A stretch of DNA of 64,000 nucleotides, taken from the NCBI GenBank assembly GCA_018292915.2, contig JACVVK020000319.1, positions 382,001-446,000 of the forward strand, given 5' to 3'. Below are positions 1 to 10,134 of the stretch, in pieces (position 1 is the first letter of the stretch; every line of letters begins with the position of its first letter). The DNA comes from Batillaria attramentaria. Lineage: Eukaryota > Mollusca > Gastropoda > Batillariidae. Below the pieces are notes generated by a model. The model searched no databases and was not told the DNA's origin. It was given only the letters and a program-made list of their open reading frames with translations. The position numbers and the translations under genes are program-made.

Positions 1-57
1 TAGTTCGACATGATAAACATCACCTTAAACGGTCGGCGTGGCTCAGTCACTAAGAGG

Positions 58-60
<3 letters not shown>

Positions 61-120
<60 letters not shown>
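61..120. repeat. (GT)n microsatellite
   Basis: An uninterrupted GT dinucleotide run of about 60 bases. Open frames across it on both strands are artefacts of the repeat. Confidence 0.95.
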
Positions 121-122
<2 letters not shown>

Positions 123-238
123 AGGGGGTGGGGCTGGGGTGTGGAGAAGTGCTGGCAATCATAACATCAGTAGATCCCGCCCAGGCTGTGACCGCCGTCA
201 CCAGATACGCCGCGGCAGCAAAGACAACCACGGATGGC

Positions 239-640
239 GTAGGCAGTGTGTGTGTGTGGGGGGGGGGGGGGGGGGCTCGAGCCCGTGTTCTTGATTGGAT
301 TGACTGCATGAACCCCCCCCCCCCCCCCAAAAAAAAAAAAAAAAATCAACAAAAAACAAACAAAAACTAAAAAAAAAAAAAAAAAAAACCAAACAACCCC
401 CCCCCAAAAAAAAAACAACAAAAAAAACAAACCAAAACCCAAAACACAAGAAAACAAACAACCAACCTCCCCCCCCCCCAACAAACAACAACAAAACCAA
501 AATAAAAACCCAAACAAAACCACCACAACGAAACCCACAACAAACCCCAACATAAACTACAAACAAACAAACAAAAAATAAAACAACAGCAACAACGGAA
601 ACTGCCACCAACAACAACGACAAAAACAACCACAAGACCC
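239..640. repeat. Low-complexity A/C tract with homopolymer runs
   Basis: The segment opens with a poly-G run at about 258-275, followed by poly-C and poly-A runs. From about 309 to 640 the + strand is almost purely A and C, in AAC/AAAC-like units with very few G or T. Long open frames here are compositional, not coding. Nothing genic is visible. Confidence 0.85.
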
Positions 641-1098
641 ATTTGAAGTTTGGAGGACAAGACAAACAAACGTTTCGGCTCGACGCGTTAGGATAGAAAT
701 GCCTCCTGTTTGTCTGCTGTTTGTGCCTGACGCAGGCGTCGAGCGATCGAACGGAAGTATAGCCCATTGTACGATGGTGCAGTTTCCATTACTATGGAAA
801 CAACATAATTTTATGAACATGGCAAGCTGCTGTCAGTCAGTTGTGCTGGCTTTACACTGTCTCTCACATTAAAACTTTAAAGTGTCCCTGAACCCCCATT
901 TTGAAAATTTTACGGCGGAAAGGTTGGCTATTTCTTAGTCCAATGCCGTTCTTTGCATGTTCGAAACCCGCACATGAAGCCGTTAATCCGCCTTAATGCA
1001 CCGCTGTAGCAGACGACACGCGCCCGGTTCGCGCAAAAGGCTGAGCACGCGGCAGAAACAGCTGAAGCTGATGATGACGTCATCAGGGTTACACAGCA

Positions 1099-2770
1099 AT
1101 GGCCGACGCGGACGCAAGTAGCAGAATCGCTCTGCCGTATCAATTCGAGCCACAAAGACATCGTGCGCTCGAAGCAGTTGAGGATAAAGCGACGAACCGA
1201 TTGTAGGAGGTTCCTTGTCCGAAACGGCCGACTGGTGAGTACTTTGGATCGATCAGTGTTTCGTTTTACCTAGCCTGTTCACCCCCCTTCGCCCCTCTTC
1301 CGAACATGTGTTGTTTTGACCGACTTTCGTTCAGAATGTATCATCAGTCTTCACTAAAATGGCAGTTGTGGAAACTGTTAGACTATGTTCAACCACTGCG
1401 ATCTGCTCATCTCAAGAGCTATTTTGCTATCACTCGCGACGAGCGCATAAGACTTTAGTAATAAAGTAAAGACCACCTGATTTGCATTCCTTTCTGTTCA
1501 CAGGTGTGCCTGTCTACACTGCAGGGTATGGACCATAGAGGGAGAAAAGTTTTGCGAATTGCCTCGCATTTGGGACGAGGCAGAGAAACAGAGGTACAAC
1601 ATGGCAGTTGTTTTATGTTACAGTGCCACTGCATTGATATAGATTTAATGTGCTCAGAGCTCACAATCAGTACACTCTAACATGTCATGTTGAGGTGATG
1701 AATCATTGAATGTAATTGTTTCATACGTTAGAATTTGGCAGATTCAATATGATATTGACATGGGCGCGGGAGGGGGGGGGGGGTGTGTGCAGAGTTTCTC
1801 GTGTTAGTTTCAGAGGTAATAGTGATAAAACATACAGATTACTTTGTACGGCACTACTGTGCTAAGAATTGGATAAAATATGTTTTATGGGCCTGTCTGG
1901 CTTCCCTGCAAGGTTGACCTATCCAAAGGAATGGTCTAGGTAAAGGTTGGTTTCATTCACTGCATTTAGGTAGTTGTGGAGGGGCATTTGTTATTTTATT
2001 TGAGGATTAGCATGTGCATGTCATCTACTTCCCAATACTAGGCAGTGCCACAGTGTTACTTATGAGTAAATATTTCATCATTTTTGAGGGACCTGTCAGG
2101 AAACCTGTACATTGTGCTTATCAAACCACTTAGCAAATCTATTCACGCTAAGCATTTAGCCCCACCCTGGTGTATATTTTACTGCCATGTAGTATGTAAT
2201 TCCTGAAAAGTTTGTGACATACATACATGTTTACAAAACCTTATTATTACAGGTCACAAGGGACTGGGACTGAGGCCTGCATTACTGAGCTCCTTGGATT
2301 TTTTCCATGTTTGCCTGCAGCCTGATGTCATGGAGACAGCTTACTACCAATACAAGCAGGAACAAGGCACCATGGATAAGTCACAAAAAGAGTGAGTTAA
2401 TGACAATGACCCTTCAGAATAATTCTCAAATTCATGAATTGACCCATCCACAACAACATCATTAGAGTGAAGGGCTCAGGAGCTCAAGTGTCAAATCGTT
2501 CCATATTATTAGTTTAAAGGCTCATTTCTTTAAAATCTTCGGATCATGAAATTAATGAACTGTTATTGTCATGCCACATGGTTCATTCAATCCTGGAAGT
2601 GAACCACAGGTGGTTGAGTGTGAATTGTATCAGGTTCTTATTTCGTTTCAGGAAGTATCGATACATGTTGCCATGGAGTATTGGGCCGGACAATTCGGGT
2701 GCCAGTCCCATCCTGTGCCCTGAAGGCCATCAGGGAGGCCTTCCAAAGCGAAAACTTTCAGGGTTTTTAG
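1099..2770 (+). pseudogene. P2X7 C-terminal-domain-like gene, decayed
   Basis: Possible exons are 1099-1234 (ATG in a context encoding LPYQFEP, donor GTGAGT), 2253-2391 (acceptor ATTACAG, donor GTGAGT) and 2652-2770 (acceptor TTTCAG, stop TAG), with AATAAA at 2799. Exon 2253 encodes EACITELLGFF. Then, one frame over, it encodes HVCLQPDVMETAYYQY, which matches the family pattern of CIT, hydrophobic residues, VCL and VLetAY. The last exon encodes KYRYM. Then, in another frame, it encodes GVLGRTIRVPVPSCALKAIR, the conserved LG-R-PSC-IR block. The breaks are a probable extra T in the run at 2294-2299 and a shift in the last exon. In vertebrates this zinc-binding domain is the cytoplasmic ballast of the P2X7 channel; invertebrates have many stand-alone copies. 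The Cys-rich first half of the domain was not found. Confidence 0.55.
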
Positions 2771-3250
2771 TACCCCACCTTGTGATGAATGTACACAAAA
2801 TAAATGTGATTTGAAAATCTTTAGTGTTTGGGACATTTCTTATTCAAGTAAGATATTTGCATGCTTTGCACACTGGGCATGAATGGTGGTGTACACTGCT
2901 GCAGACCTCACCTATATGTATTTGTGGATTTTGCCTGTTTACCTCACTGCTATCTTTCTTCGCAGTAAAAAAAAAAAAAAACAACAACAAAAAACTGAAA
3001 ATTTACCTGGAAAACTAGATTTGTCGCAAATTCTAAACCCAGTATTTATGACACGCACATACTCATGAATGCATTCCTTCATCATTGATAACATGAGAGT
3101 GAGTGAGAGGATCCTGACCACACTTCCCAACTAGATGAGAAGAACTTTGAATTATGTAAATTTTGAATTTCAGTGTTACATTTGTTAAATATTATACATG
3201 TATGAAAAACACACAATTCCATGAGAACCACCAAATCTGCTGGGACATAT

Positions 3251-3521
3251 TTATTCGGAATGCAGGTATGCACTCCTGGCAATCACAGCAAGCAGGATGA
3301 CTGGTGACAGTTCAGTCTCTAACTTATTGGGAGAGGTAGCCATGGCTTCTGTAGATGTTGGGTGATAGTGGAAAGCCGACAGTGGATCTGGCTTCTTGAA
3401 ACGGTCTGGCATTGATTCATATATCAGTGCCGGACCAGCAGAATATGAGGCAAAGAGTTCCTTCACCAGTCTGGAACAGTAAACTGAAAGGACAATTCAA
3501 ACAAAATATACAATGCAGTTC

Positions 3522-3565
<44 letters not shown>

Positions 3566-4504
3566 TTTGGGGGGGGGGGGGAGGCTGGGAAACCACATCA
3601 CATTTAAACATACTCTTGAAAGTGTCTCTTGTCTCAGAAGGACACAAAGTTGAAAGACCACACCCACATTTTCCAAAGAGGTATTTGATTTTTTCACTCT
3701 TGATATCATGAGTATGTGTAATATGGCTTTACAGTGGGTGTGAGCAAATAGGAAAATGCTGTGTGTTTAGGGCAAAACCTGAGTATTAAGAGGTGGAAGG
3801 ATTCCAGGGCTGATGTTTGGTGCAGTGGGGACAACGTCGGTGTGCTTTTTCTGAGAAAGCGGTTGTCAAGGATGCTGCTCATAGCCAGGAATTCAGCCGA
3901 GTCTGCAAAAGTGCGGGTAGAAAAAAAAATGAATGTCTTCTTTCCATGACTCAGCAAGGTTTTTTTGTTTTTAAATAACCGTACATGCTGTACACTGTGT
4001 AAGTCTAATTATCAACAATAGTACTAACAGCAGAATATCTAGAACTGAAAGCTTTACATTTGCATATATTTATTATGTGAAGCTCATGTGACTTGTAGTA
4101 TGACTCAAACTTTAGAAATTTCCATTTGGGGATCTCTCCAAGTTCTATTTCAATTTTCATGACTGGAAATACTAGCCTGCTGTGAACCAGTCCTTAGTTC
4201 TGCCATCCTCCTCCAGCTGCCCATGAGGTGGTTGTAGCCCTGATGCTTGTTTATGATTTGGTTCAGTTCTGTCATCCTCCTCCAACTGCCCATGCAAATA
4301 TCTTGGCCGGAAAGAGGCGGTTGTAGCCCTGATGCTTGTTTATGATTTGGTTCAGCCAACATTCTTTCGGGTAGTTTTGACAAAATTGATCCACGCTCGT
4401 CTTCTCTCCGGTCAGTGTCTCTGCCGCGGGAAAGCGAAAGTGCTAACACCACTTTTCCCTGCAGAATTTGCGGCATAACCGAACACGGCGCAAATCTTTC
4501 CCAT
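3251..4504 (-). pseudogene. THAP-domain transposase-like gene, internally deleted
   Basis: The first part (4504 leftward) begins MGKICAVFGYAANS and continues GVSTFAFP. One frame over it reads WINFVKTTRKN. This is the order of a THAP zinc-finger (C2CH) DNA-binding domain, but the second zinc Cys is Tyr here. A later exon (3902 down to a stop at 3708-3706, acceptor TTTTGCAG) encodes LSPLHQTSALESFHLLILRF, a block I recognise from C-terminal regions of THAP-type transposon-derived proteins. A last exon (3470-3251) encodes RLVKELFAS and later KKPDPLSAFHYHP, and its stop codon overlaps AATAAA. Between 4200 and 3902 there is too little DNA for a full catalytic core, so this copy is deleted as well as frameshifted. 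Confidence 0.6.
4190..4360. repeat. Two-copy direct repeat inside the THAP-type gene
   Basis: A block of about 70-100 bp containing GATGCTTGTTTATGATTTGG occurs twice (around 4240 and 4333), with flanking TCTGCCATCCTCCTCC and TCTGTCATCCTCCTCC segments. It is a local tandem duplication just 3' of the THAP coding remnant and adds to its disruption. Confidence 0.7.
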
Positions 4505-4867
4505 TGCAATGAAACGATGCTACTTTTGGTCTGTTATCACGGAGCTCTTTCAAGTGTTTAGCTACTAGCACGCGGCACGCTTGGCTGCACGCATCGCGAT
4601 CACCCTTTGTTCTCGCAACGCTGCGCGGCCGATGCCCTGATGACGTCACGCGAGGGGCGCGTAAGCGATGCTGGTTTTTCGAGGCCTGCGCCCACGCGGT
4701 ACCGATGTACTGGTGTTTGAAACCCGATAAAACGTTTTCTGCGCCGCCAAATACTGCAGCGCGTATGCATTTAGGCTCTTCTAACAATGTATTATAGAAA
4801 ACTTATACAGTTTGGGTAAGTGAAATGGGTGTTCAGGGACACTTTAAAGATGCAACCTTGCGATAGG

Positions 4868-4994
4868 GTTGGGTGTTTGGGAGTTTAACGTCCTTTTCCA
4901 CCACATAAGGGTGATATGAAAGACGGGGCAACGAGAAAAAGGGCCAGCACAAATATTTGGCCCCAGCCGGCGGGATTCGAACTCACGACCCGAG
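4868..4994 (-). repeat. SINE1 copy (tRNA-derived), head interrupted
   Basis: This is a reverse-oriented copy of the commonest SINE in the window. It runs from the CACCCAAACACC-type tail through GTTAAC, TCCTTTTCC and ATATTTGG to the B-box region, and stops at CCCGAG where a MITE begins. Confidence 0.85.
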
Positions 4995-5393
4995 GGTAAT
5001 CGTGAAGAATAGTATACGAAATTCTGGGAGCTATTTGCACGCACTTTTTCGGGGGCTTTCGGTTCTGCTCGATGCAAAGAGACGTTAGACTCGGACACCC
5101 TCACCTGCTCACTTTGACCTCTCCTTCCCCACAAACATGTACAAAACATCCTGAAACGACTGCCGACCGCAGCCGAGCAGTCATCTCCCCGCCATTTTGA
5201 TTTCTGATCCGAGTGTCGTTTCTCCGGTAAGCAGGCGACACGCGAATAGGAAGGGGCCTGTGAATGAATGAATGTGCTTCGCTGTTGATTCATCGTGTAC
5301 ACTGACACAGAGCAGAGACACACATCTAACGTGCGTGCAAATAGCTCCCTATTCTAGCAAATAGAATTTCGTATACTATTCTTCACGATTACC
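4995..5393. mobile_element. MITE with perfect 31-bp terminal inverted repeats
   Basis: Positions 4995-5025 and 5363-5393 are exact reverse complements, starting GGTAATCGTGAAGAATAGTA. A further block, GGGAGCTATTTGCACGCAC, is also inverted; the right arm has 12 extra bases between the two blocks. No coding sequence is present. It adjoins the truncated head of a SINE1 copy. Confidence 0.85.
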
Positions 5394-5832
5394 TAACAAA
5401 TATATTAGTAAACATGTACAACTGAACTCAGTAACAATGCCTGCTAGATCACACACACACCGACACTGTCACCACAACAGACAGACAGAGAGAGAGAGAG
5501 AGAGCTCAACTATGAGCTGATTCGCGCCAAATACTTGTTAGCGGGTTGTCTGTCATTGTTGTTGGTTGGCAAGAGCCTGAGAGAAAGAGAGAGAGAGAGA
5601 GGGGGGGGCGCCAACACTTGCACTGAGTCGCCGAATCATCGGCCTTCAGTTAACATTAGTGACATAAGCTTATTTTTTTGTGGCATTCATGTCAAACTGT
5701 AATGATTGTGTTTTGTCAAACACTGGCCACTGCGCTGGCTGCGTGCAGAAAGCAGACGACAGTTTCCCTAAGTCTTCTGTGAAAACACGCAAAGTTAGCG
5801 ACAAGCACTAGTACACACTGTCTGGCGACCAC
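5394..5832. other. Unique or uncharacterised DNA with (GA)n
   Basis: Short GA repeats (about 5484-5504 and 5580-5600) are the only structure seen. No gene is recognised. Confidence 0.5.
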
Positions 5833-6262
5833 ACAGTGCGTGAATCCCGTGCAAAACTCAGTCGCTCACCTAGGGCGCGGCGACAATACAGTGCGTGAAT
5901 CCCGTGCAAAACTCAGTCGCTCACCTAGGGCGCGGCGACAATACAGTGCGTGAATCCCGTGCAAAACTCAGTCGCTCATCTAGGGCGCGGCGACAATACA
6001 GTGCGTGAATCCCGTGCAAAACTCAGTCGCTCACTTAGGGCGCGGCGACAATACAGTGCGTGAATCCCGTGCAAAACTCAGTCGCTCACCTAGGGCGCGG
6101 CGACAATACAGTGCGTGAATCCCGTGCAAAACTCAGTCGCTCACTTAGGGCGCGGCGACAATACAGTGCGTGAATCCCGTGCAAAACTCAGTCGCTCACC
6201 TAGGGCGCGGCGACAATACAGTGCGTGAATCCCGTGCAAAACTTACGGTCGCTCACCTAGGG
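5833..6262. repeat. 55-bp minisatellite, 8 units
   Basis: Units start at 5833, 5888, 5943, 5998, 6053, 6108, 6163 and 6218. Each begins ACAGTGCGTGAATCCCGTGC and ends GGGCGCGGCGACAAT. Copies are nearly identical; the last diverges (an extra TACG, then GGGCGTCGG). Because 55 is not a multiple of 3, open frames across it are not coding evidence. Confidence 0.95.
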
Positions 6263-6423
6263 CGTCGGGTACGATTAAGGACACACCAAAACCAGAGAGG
6301 GGTGTATTTCTCAGCTTCATTGTTATTTTCGTTCAATTACACCCATCCTGACGAGTCAAAACGCAATTAAACCGTGTCACATTATAATTACCGGGATCAA
6401 TACCTCTTTCACTCTTTTTGACT

Positions 6424-6596
6424 GGGGGAGCCGCGGTGGTCGAATGGTAGAGCGTTGGACTTCCAATGCTCGGGTCGTGAGTTCGAACCCCGGCTGGGGC
6501 CAAATATTGTGCTGGCTTTTTCATCGTTGCCCCGTCTTTGATATCACCCTTATGTGGTGGAAAAGGACGTTAAACTTCCAAACACCCACCCACCCT
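6424..6596 (+). repeat. SINE1 copy, full length
   Basis: The tRNA-like head has an A-box-like TGGTCGAATGGTAGAGCG and a B-box-like GTGAGTTCGAACCCC. The anticodon-arm region GTTGGACTTCCAAT (TTCTAAT in most copies) suggests a tRNA-Arg(TCT)-like ancestor. The body is CATCGTTGCCCCGTC, and the tail is GGACGTTAAAC followed by CACCCACCCACCC. Confidence 0.9.
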
Positions 6597-7139
6597 CTTT
6601 TTGACTGCTCTTTGATGCTGACTCAGTTTCATAATTTTCCATTGACCAACCCTTCCACCCCTGTGCTCAGTTTTGGAGCGGTCCCCAAATCGCAGTAAAA
6701 TGCTGAGGTTCGAAGTGAACCTTTGAACTGAAGGCTTCTGGCGTGGTAGGTTGTGTGCGGCCTCTGTGTCGATTTGGTTTTAACAATTGAGTTTAATGGA
6801 CCGGTGCATGATGTTGTTTAGCTGTATTGGGTATTTCTTTAGTGTTTTCAATGATTAAATACGAAATTAGCGGCTAACCGCCGGGCCGTGTTACCGAGTC
6901 CAGCCTCCATTATCAGTGGCAAGGCTGATCGGGGAACCATGGCGACATTTAGACTCGCACGCGCACATACACACACACATGATCTGCGATTTCGCGTTGG
7001 ACATTGGGTTAGATTATCATTAGTCATAGTCAGTCATGGTGATGCAGGCTCTGCGTTATCAAACACATTTTGATGAGTTGCCAGAGGCGGCGTTTAGCTG
7101 CCCTGTCGACAAAAAATAGTTCAATTCCTCCCTCTTTAC

Positions 7140-7290
7140 TGGGGAGCCAGGGTAGCCGAATGGTTCAGTGTTGGACTTGCAACGCCCTACGTGTGTTCGA
7201 ACCACGGCTTGCTTTTTCCTCGTTGCCCCGTCCTTGGTATCACCTACATACGTAGGTGCAAAAGGACATTAAGCGCCCATTCAACCAGCC
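7140..7290 (+). repeat. SINE1 copy, diverged
   Basis: It has the same order of head, body and tail as other SINE1 copies, with many substitutions (AGCCGAATGGTTCAGTG, TCGTTGCCCCGTCC, AAAGGACATTAAGC), so it is probably an old insertion. Confidence 0.75.
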
Positions 7291-7434
7291 TCAAGTGCAT
7301 TACACTAAATCAATGGGCCCATAATGCTTAATATACCTCACCCCAATCAGAGGCTAAAGTTAATACAACTGTAGTTGACACACGTTTTGCCTCTTACCTC
7401 TATGACATTAGCCTAAAGAATGTCAGGTCTTTAC

Positions 7435-8190
7435 AATTTGCACTTACTTTGTTGGTAGTACTTTCCATCGAATGAGAAGTTGTGTTTTAGCATCACTTCC
7501 AGGAGAGATACGATATGTTCTTTGTTGATTGTGGGTAGCAGGGGGATGTCTAGAGTTTCAGGCAAAGCGTTTCTGGTGGCCTGGAGGAGGGCATCTTGGT
7601 CAAGTACTGTGTACGTGTTGGATACGTCATAGGTGCAGATTCTTATGTCTTGGGGAAGTTGCATGGTTTCCAGTAGTCTGATGAATGCTGGCGTGTCCTT
7701 GATGTATGTGGGGAGTTTTTCCACGAATGGAAGGAGAAAGTGATCAACCAAGTGGCCTATGTGATACGTGGGGGTGGCCACTTGTGATATGATTGGTCTA
7801 CCCGGTATGCGTATGTCCTTCAGTCCGTGCTGTACTGCCGATTGAATTTGTTGCGGTGTCAGTTTGTGCGTTTTTGGTAGGATCAGGATGTATAGGTGCG
7901 CCGAGTCTTTGTCCTTTCTTTGTAGTAGAAACTTGTGGGTGTTGTCATCTATGTGGCCGTCCTTGTGTAGGAGATGTATTTGTTGCATGACTGTTTTGAG
8001 CAAACTTCTCATGTCCGGAGGTAGGATTGCGGTGTAGTGAATACTCCGTAGTTGTGTTTCCGCTTCTTTGACGTAGTCTTCCCTGTCTAGGATGACTATC
8101 ATTGAGCTTTTGTCTGCTTTTTTGATGATTGTTGGAATTGTTCCTGAGTTCGTGTAGCGCCGTGTTTTCCTCTCTTGATAGGCCCCATGG
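7435..8190 (-). pseudogene. Penelope-like element reverse transcriptase fragment
   Basis: The open segment (8102-7431) encodes IVILDREDYVKEAETQL, LPKTHK, GRPIISQ, a YIKDTPAFI block and YDVSNTYT. This is the order of RT blocks 1-3 in Penelope-like elements (usually FDVxSLFT, with the catalytic Asp of motif A). Just upstream, HELRNNS and IIKKADKSS lie in two adjoining frames around 8140, so a 1-bp loss breaks the frame. Motif C (the DD box), the thumb and the GIY-YIG endonuclease are absent. The 5' side ends at about 8187, where another repeat in the opposite orientation begins. Confidence 0.75.
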
Positions 8191-8650
8191 GCTCGCCTTC
8201 ACGCGGCGGGGCTGATTTCGCCAAGCTTCCCCACCCCTTTTGCTCTTTCTTTACTCTTATTTCTGCCTCCATCGGTCCATTCACCTGTCTTTTGCTCTCT
8301 TAAAATCTCCTCCGGGGGGAGGTCAGTAAGCGGGTGTCTGCTGACCCTTGGTCCAGTGAGGGTCGTTTCTGAAGGCCGACTTCACTGGATTCCCCCCACC
8401 TGGTCTTCAGCCAGGCGGGCTTTGTTCGCAGCGCCCTGCTGGTGTTGCTGAACACGCGTCATTTTGAAGACCTTCACAACGCACCCCTCTGTGGTGCGTT
8501 GTTTTCCCAAACCGCCTCATGGCGGGGAGGTTCCGTGTTATAGCGGTCTGTTCTCCAACTGCCTCCCAGGCATGTTGTCTTCATTGGCAACTAAGGAATT
8601 TTCCTTTCTACCTCTCTGCCTATCCCTCACCAGCCCATTCACCTGTATCT
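8187..8650 (+). repeat. Structured non-coding element, partial copy 1
   Basis: It starts ATGGGCTCGCCTTCACGCGG and contains GGTCAGTAAGCGGGTG, an inverted-repeat hairpin with arms ACAACGCACC and GGTGCGTTGT, and CATGTTGTCTTCATTGGC. It ends near CACCTGTATCTTTT. I see no coding potential. The 3' portion found in copies 3 and 4 is missing. Confidence 0.8.
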
Positions 8651-8658
8651 TTTGGCCC

Positions 8659-9309
8659 CATGGGCTCGCCTTCTCGCGGCGGGGCTGATTTCGCCAAGCT
8701 TGCCCACCCCTTTTGCTCTTTCTTTACTCTTATTTCTGCCTCCATCGGTCCATTCACCTGTCTTTTGCTCTCTTAAAGTCTCCTTCGGGGGGAGGTCAGT
8801 AAGCGGGTGTCTGCTGACCCTTGGTCCAGTGAGACATCTGAGGGTCATTTCTGAAGGCCGACTTCACTGGATTCCCCCCACCTGGTCTTCAGCCTGGCCG
8901 GCTTTGTTCGCAGCGCCCTGCTGGTGCTGCTGAACACCTGTCACGTTGAAGACCTTCACAACGCACCCCTCTCTGGTGCGTTGTTTTCCCGAACCGCCTC
9001 ACGGCGGGGGAGGTTCCGTGTTGGAGCGGTCTGTTCTCCTGCCTCCCAGGCATGTTGTCTTCATTGGCAACTAAGGAATTTTCCTTCCTACCTCTCTGTC
9101 TATCCCTCACCAGCCCATTCACCTGTATCTTTCTCTTTAAAACCTCCCGAATTTAGCCGCTCTGTCCTTCCTCTCATCTCTCAGCTGATTTCTAAGTTCG
9201 GCCCTTTCATCTATATTTCTTCTTTTCAACCTCTCACACACGTCTGCACTACCAGTGGTTAGGAATAAGTGATGTTGGGCATATGCTGCGAACTGGTTTA
9301 TTGCGCCTA
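8659..9309 (+). repeat. Structured non-coding element, copy 2
   Basis: It begins like copy 1 and extends through AAAACCTCCCGAATTTAGCC to CTGGTTTATTGCGCCTAGGA. Positions 8775-9309 are repeated with offset 535 in copy 3. Confidence 0.85.
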
Positions 9310-10134
9310 GGAGTCTCCTTCGGGGGGAGGTCAGTAAGCGGGTGTCTGCTGACCCTTGGTCCAGTGAGACATCTGAGGGTCATTTCTGAAGGCCGACTTC
9401 ACTGGATTCCCCCCACCTGGTCTTCAGCCTGGCCGGCTTTGTTCGCAGCGCCCTGCTGGTGCTGCTGAACACCTGTCACGTTGAAGACCTTCACAACGCA
9501 CCCCTCTCTGGTGCGTTGTTTTCCCGAACCGCCTCACGGCGGGGGAGGTTCCGTGTTGGAGCGGTCTGTTCTCCTGCCTCCCAGGCATGTTGTCTTCATT
9601 GGCAACTAAGGAATTTTCCTTCCTACCTCTCTGTCTATCCCTCACCAGCCCATTCACCTGTATCTTTCTCTTTAAAACCTCCCGAATTTAGCCGCTCTGT
9701 CCTTCCTCTCATCTCTCAGCTGATTTCTAAGTTCGGCCCTTTCATCTATATTTCTTCTTTTCAACCTCTCACACACGTCTGCACTACCAGTGGTTAGGAA
9801 TAAGTGATGTTGGGCATATGCTGCGAACTGGTTTATTGCGCCTAGGAGATGATAAGTTGCAATATTTGCTGTATATGCGCTTAGTATTTATCTTTGTTTT
9901 ACCCAGTTGTAATTGTTATTTGTTTTCTACGCTTTTTTGTAATCGGGAGTTCGAGAAATTAGCATGAATGTGCAGCGTCTCCTGCATGTCCTAGGTTTAT
10001 ATTGCCCCGTAGACCAGTTTGCATCCTTTGTCCAACGTTACATTTTTGTTTTTTTTTCATGTAGTGCAGGCACACTCAGCCGCGAATTAGTCTTTGTGGC
10101 TTGCGCGGCTTTAAGCCCTAAAAACTCACTCACC
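9310..10134 (+). repeat. Structured non-coding element, copy 3 with complete 3' end
   Basis: 9310-9844 is an apparently identical tandem copy of 8775-9309 (offset exactly 535). It then continues ATGATAAGTTGCAATATTTG to the 3' end, with GCCGCGAATTAGTC, TTGCGCGGC, TTTAAGCCCTAA and a short ACTC repeat. The 3' end can fold with stem GCCGCG/CGCGGC. Confidence 0.85.

Larger units (their letters stand above)
881..4843. mobile_element. TTAA-flanked TIR DNA transposon with THAP and P2X7C-like genes
   Basis: The left end reads AGTGTCCCTGAACCCCCATT from 881. The reverse complement of the right end (4843 back to 4822) reads AGTGTCCCTGAACACCCATT; 20 of 22 positions match in all. TTAA lies directly outside both ends (877-880 and 4844-4847), so the target site is TTAA. 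Inside are a rightward gene with P2X7-C-terminal-type sequence (1099-2770) and a leftward THAP-type gene (4504-3251), pointing at each other. TTAA targets are known for piggyBac and Kolobok. THAP domains are known in Kolobok-type elements but are not usual in piggyBac, so a Kolobok-like identity is my inference. Both genes are damaged and the THAP gene lacks its middle, so this copy is non-autonomous. Confidence 0.75.

Noticed and set aside
61..767. Overlapping long open frames of Cys-Val, Thr-His or Phe/Val-rich protein
   Set aside because: They arise from GT repeats, homopolymers and A/C-only sequence and have no family similarity.
5833..6262. CRISPR array
   Set aside because: Units are contiguous 55-mers with no unique spacers, in a eukaryotic context.
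6424..6500. tRNA gene
   Set aside because: The A/B boxes and anticodon-like region belong to the head of SINE1. The stems are imperfect and the same sequence recurs over twenty times with a SINE body.
8924..9797. Two identical 112-residue proteins as a duplicated gene
   Set aside because: They are the same frame in the two halves of a 535-bp tandem duplication of a non-coding repeat. Copies 1 and 4 do not preserve the frame.
8187..9848. Hammerhead ribozyme, as found in some Penelope-like elements
   Set aside because: The core CTGATGA...GAAA was not found in the structured element, despite its hairpins.
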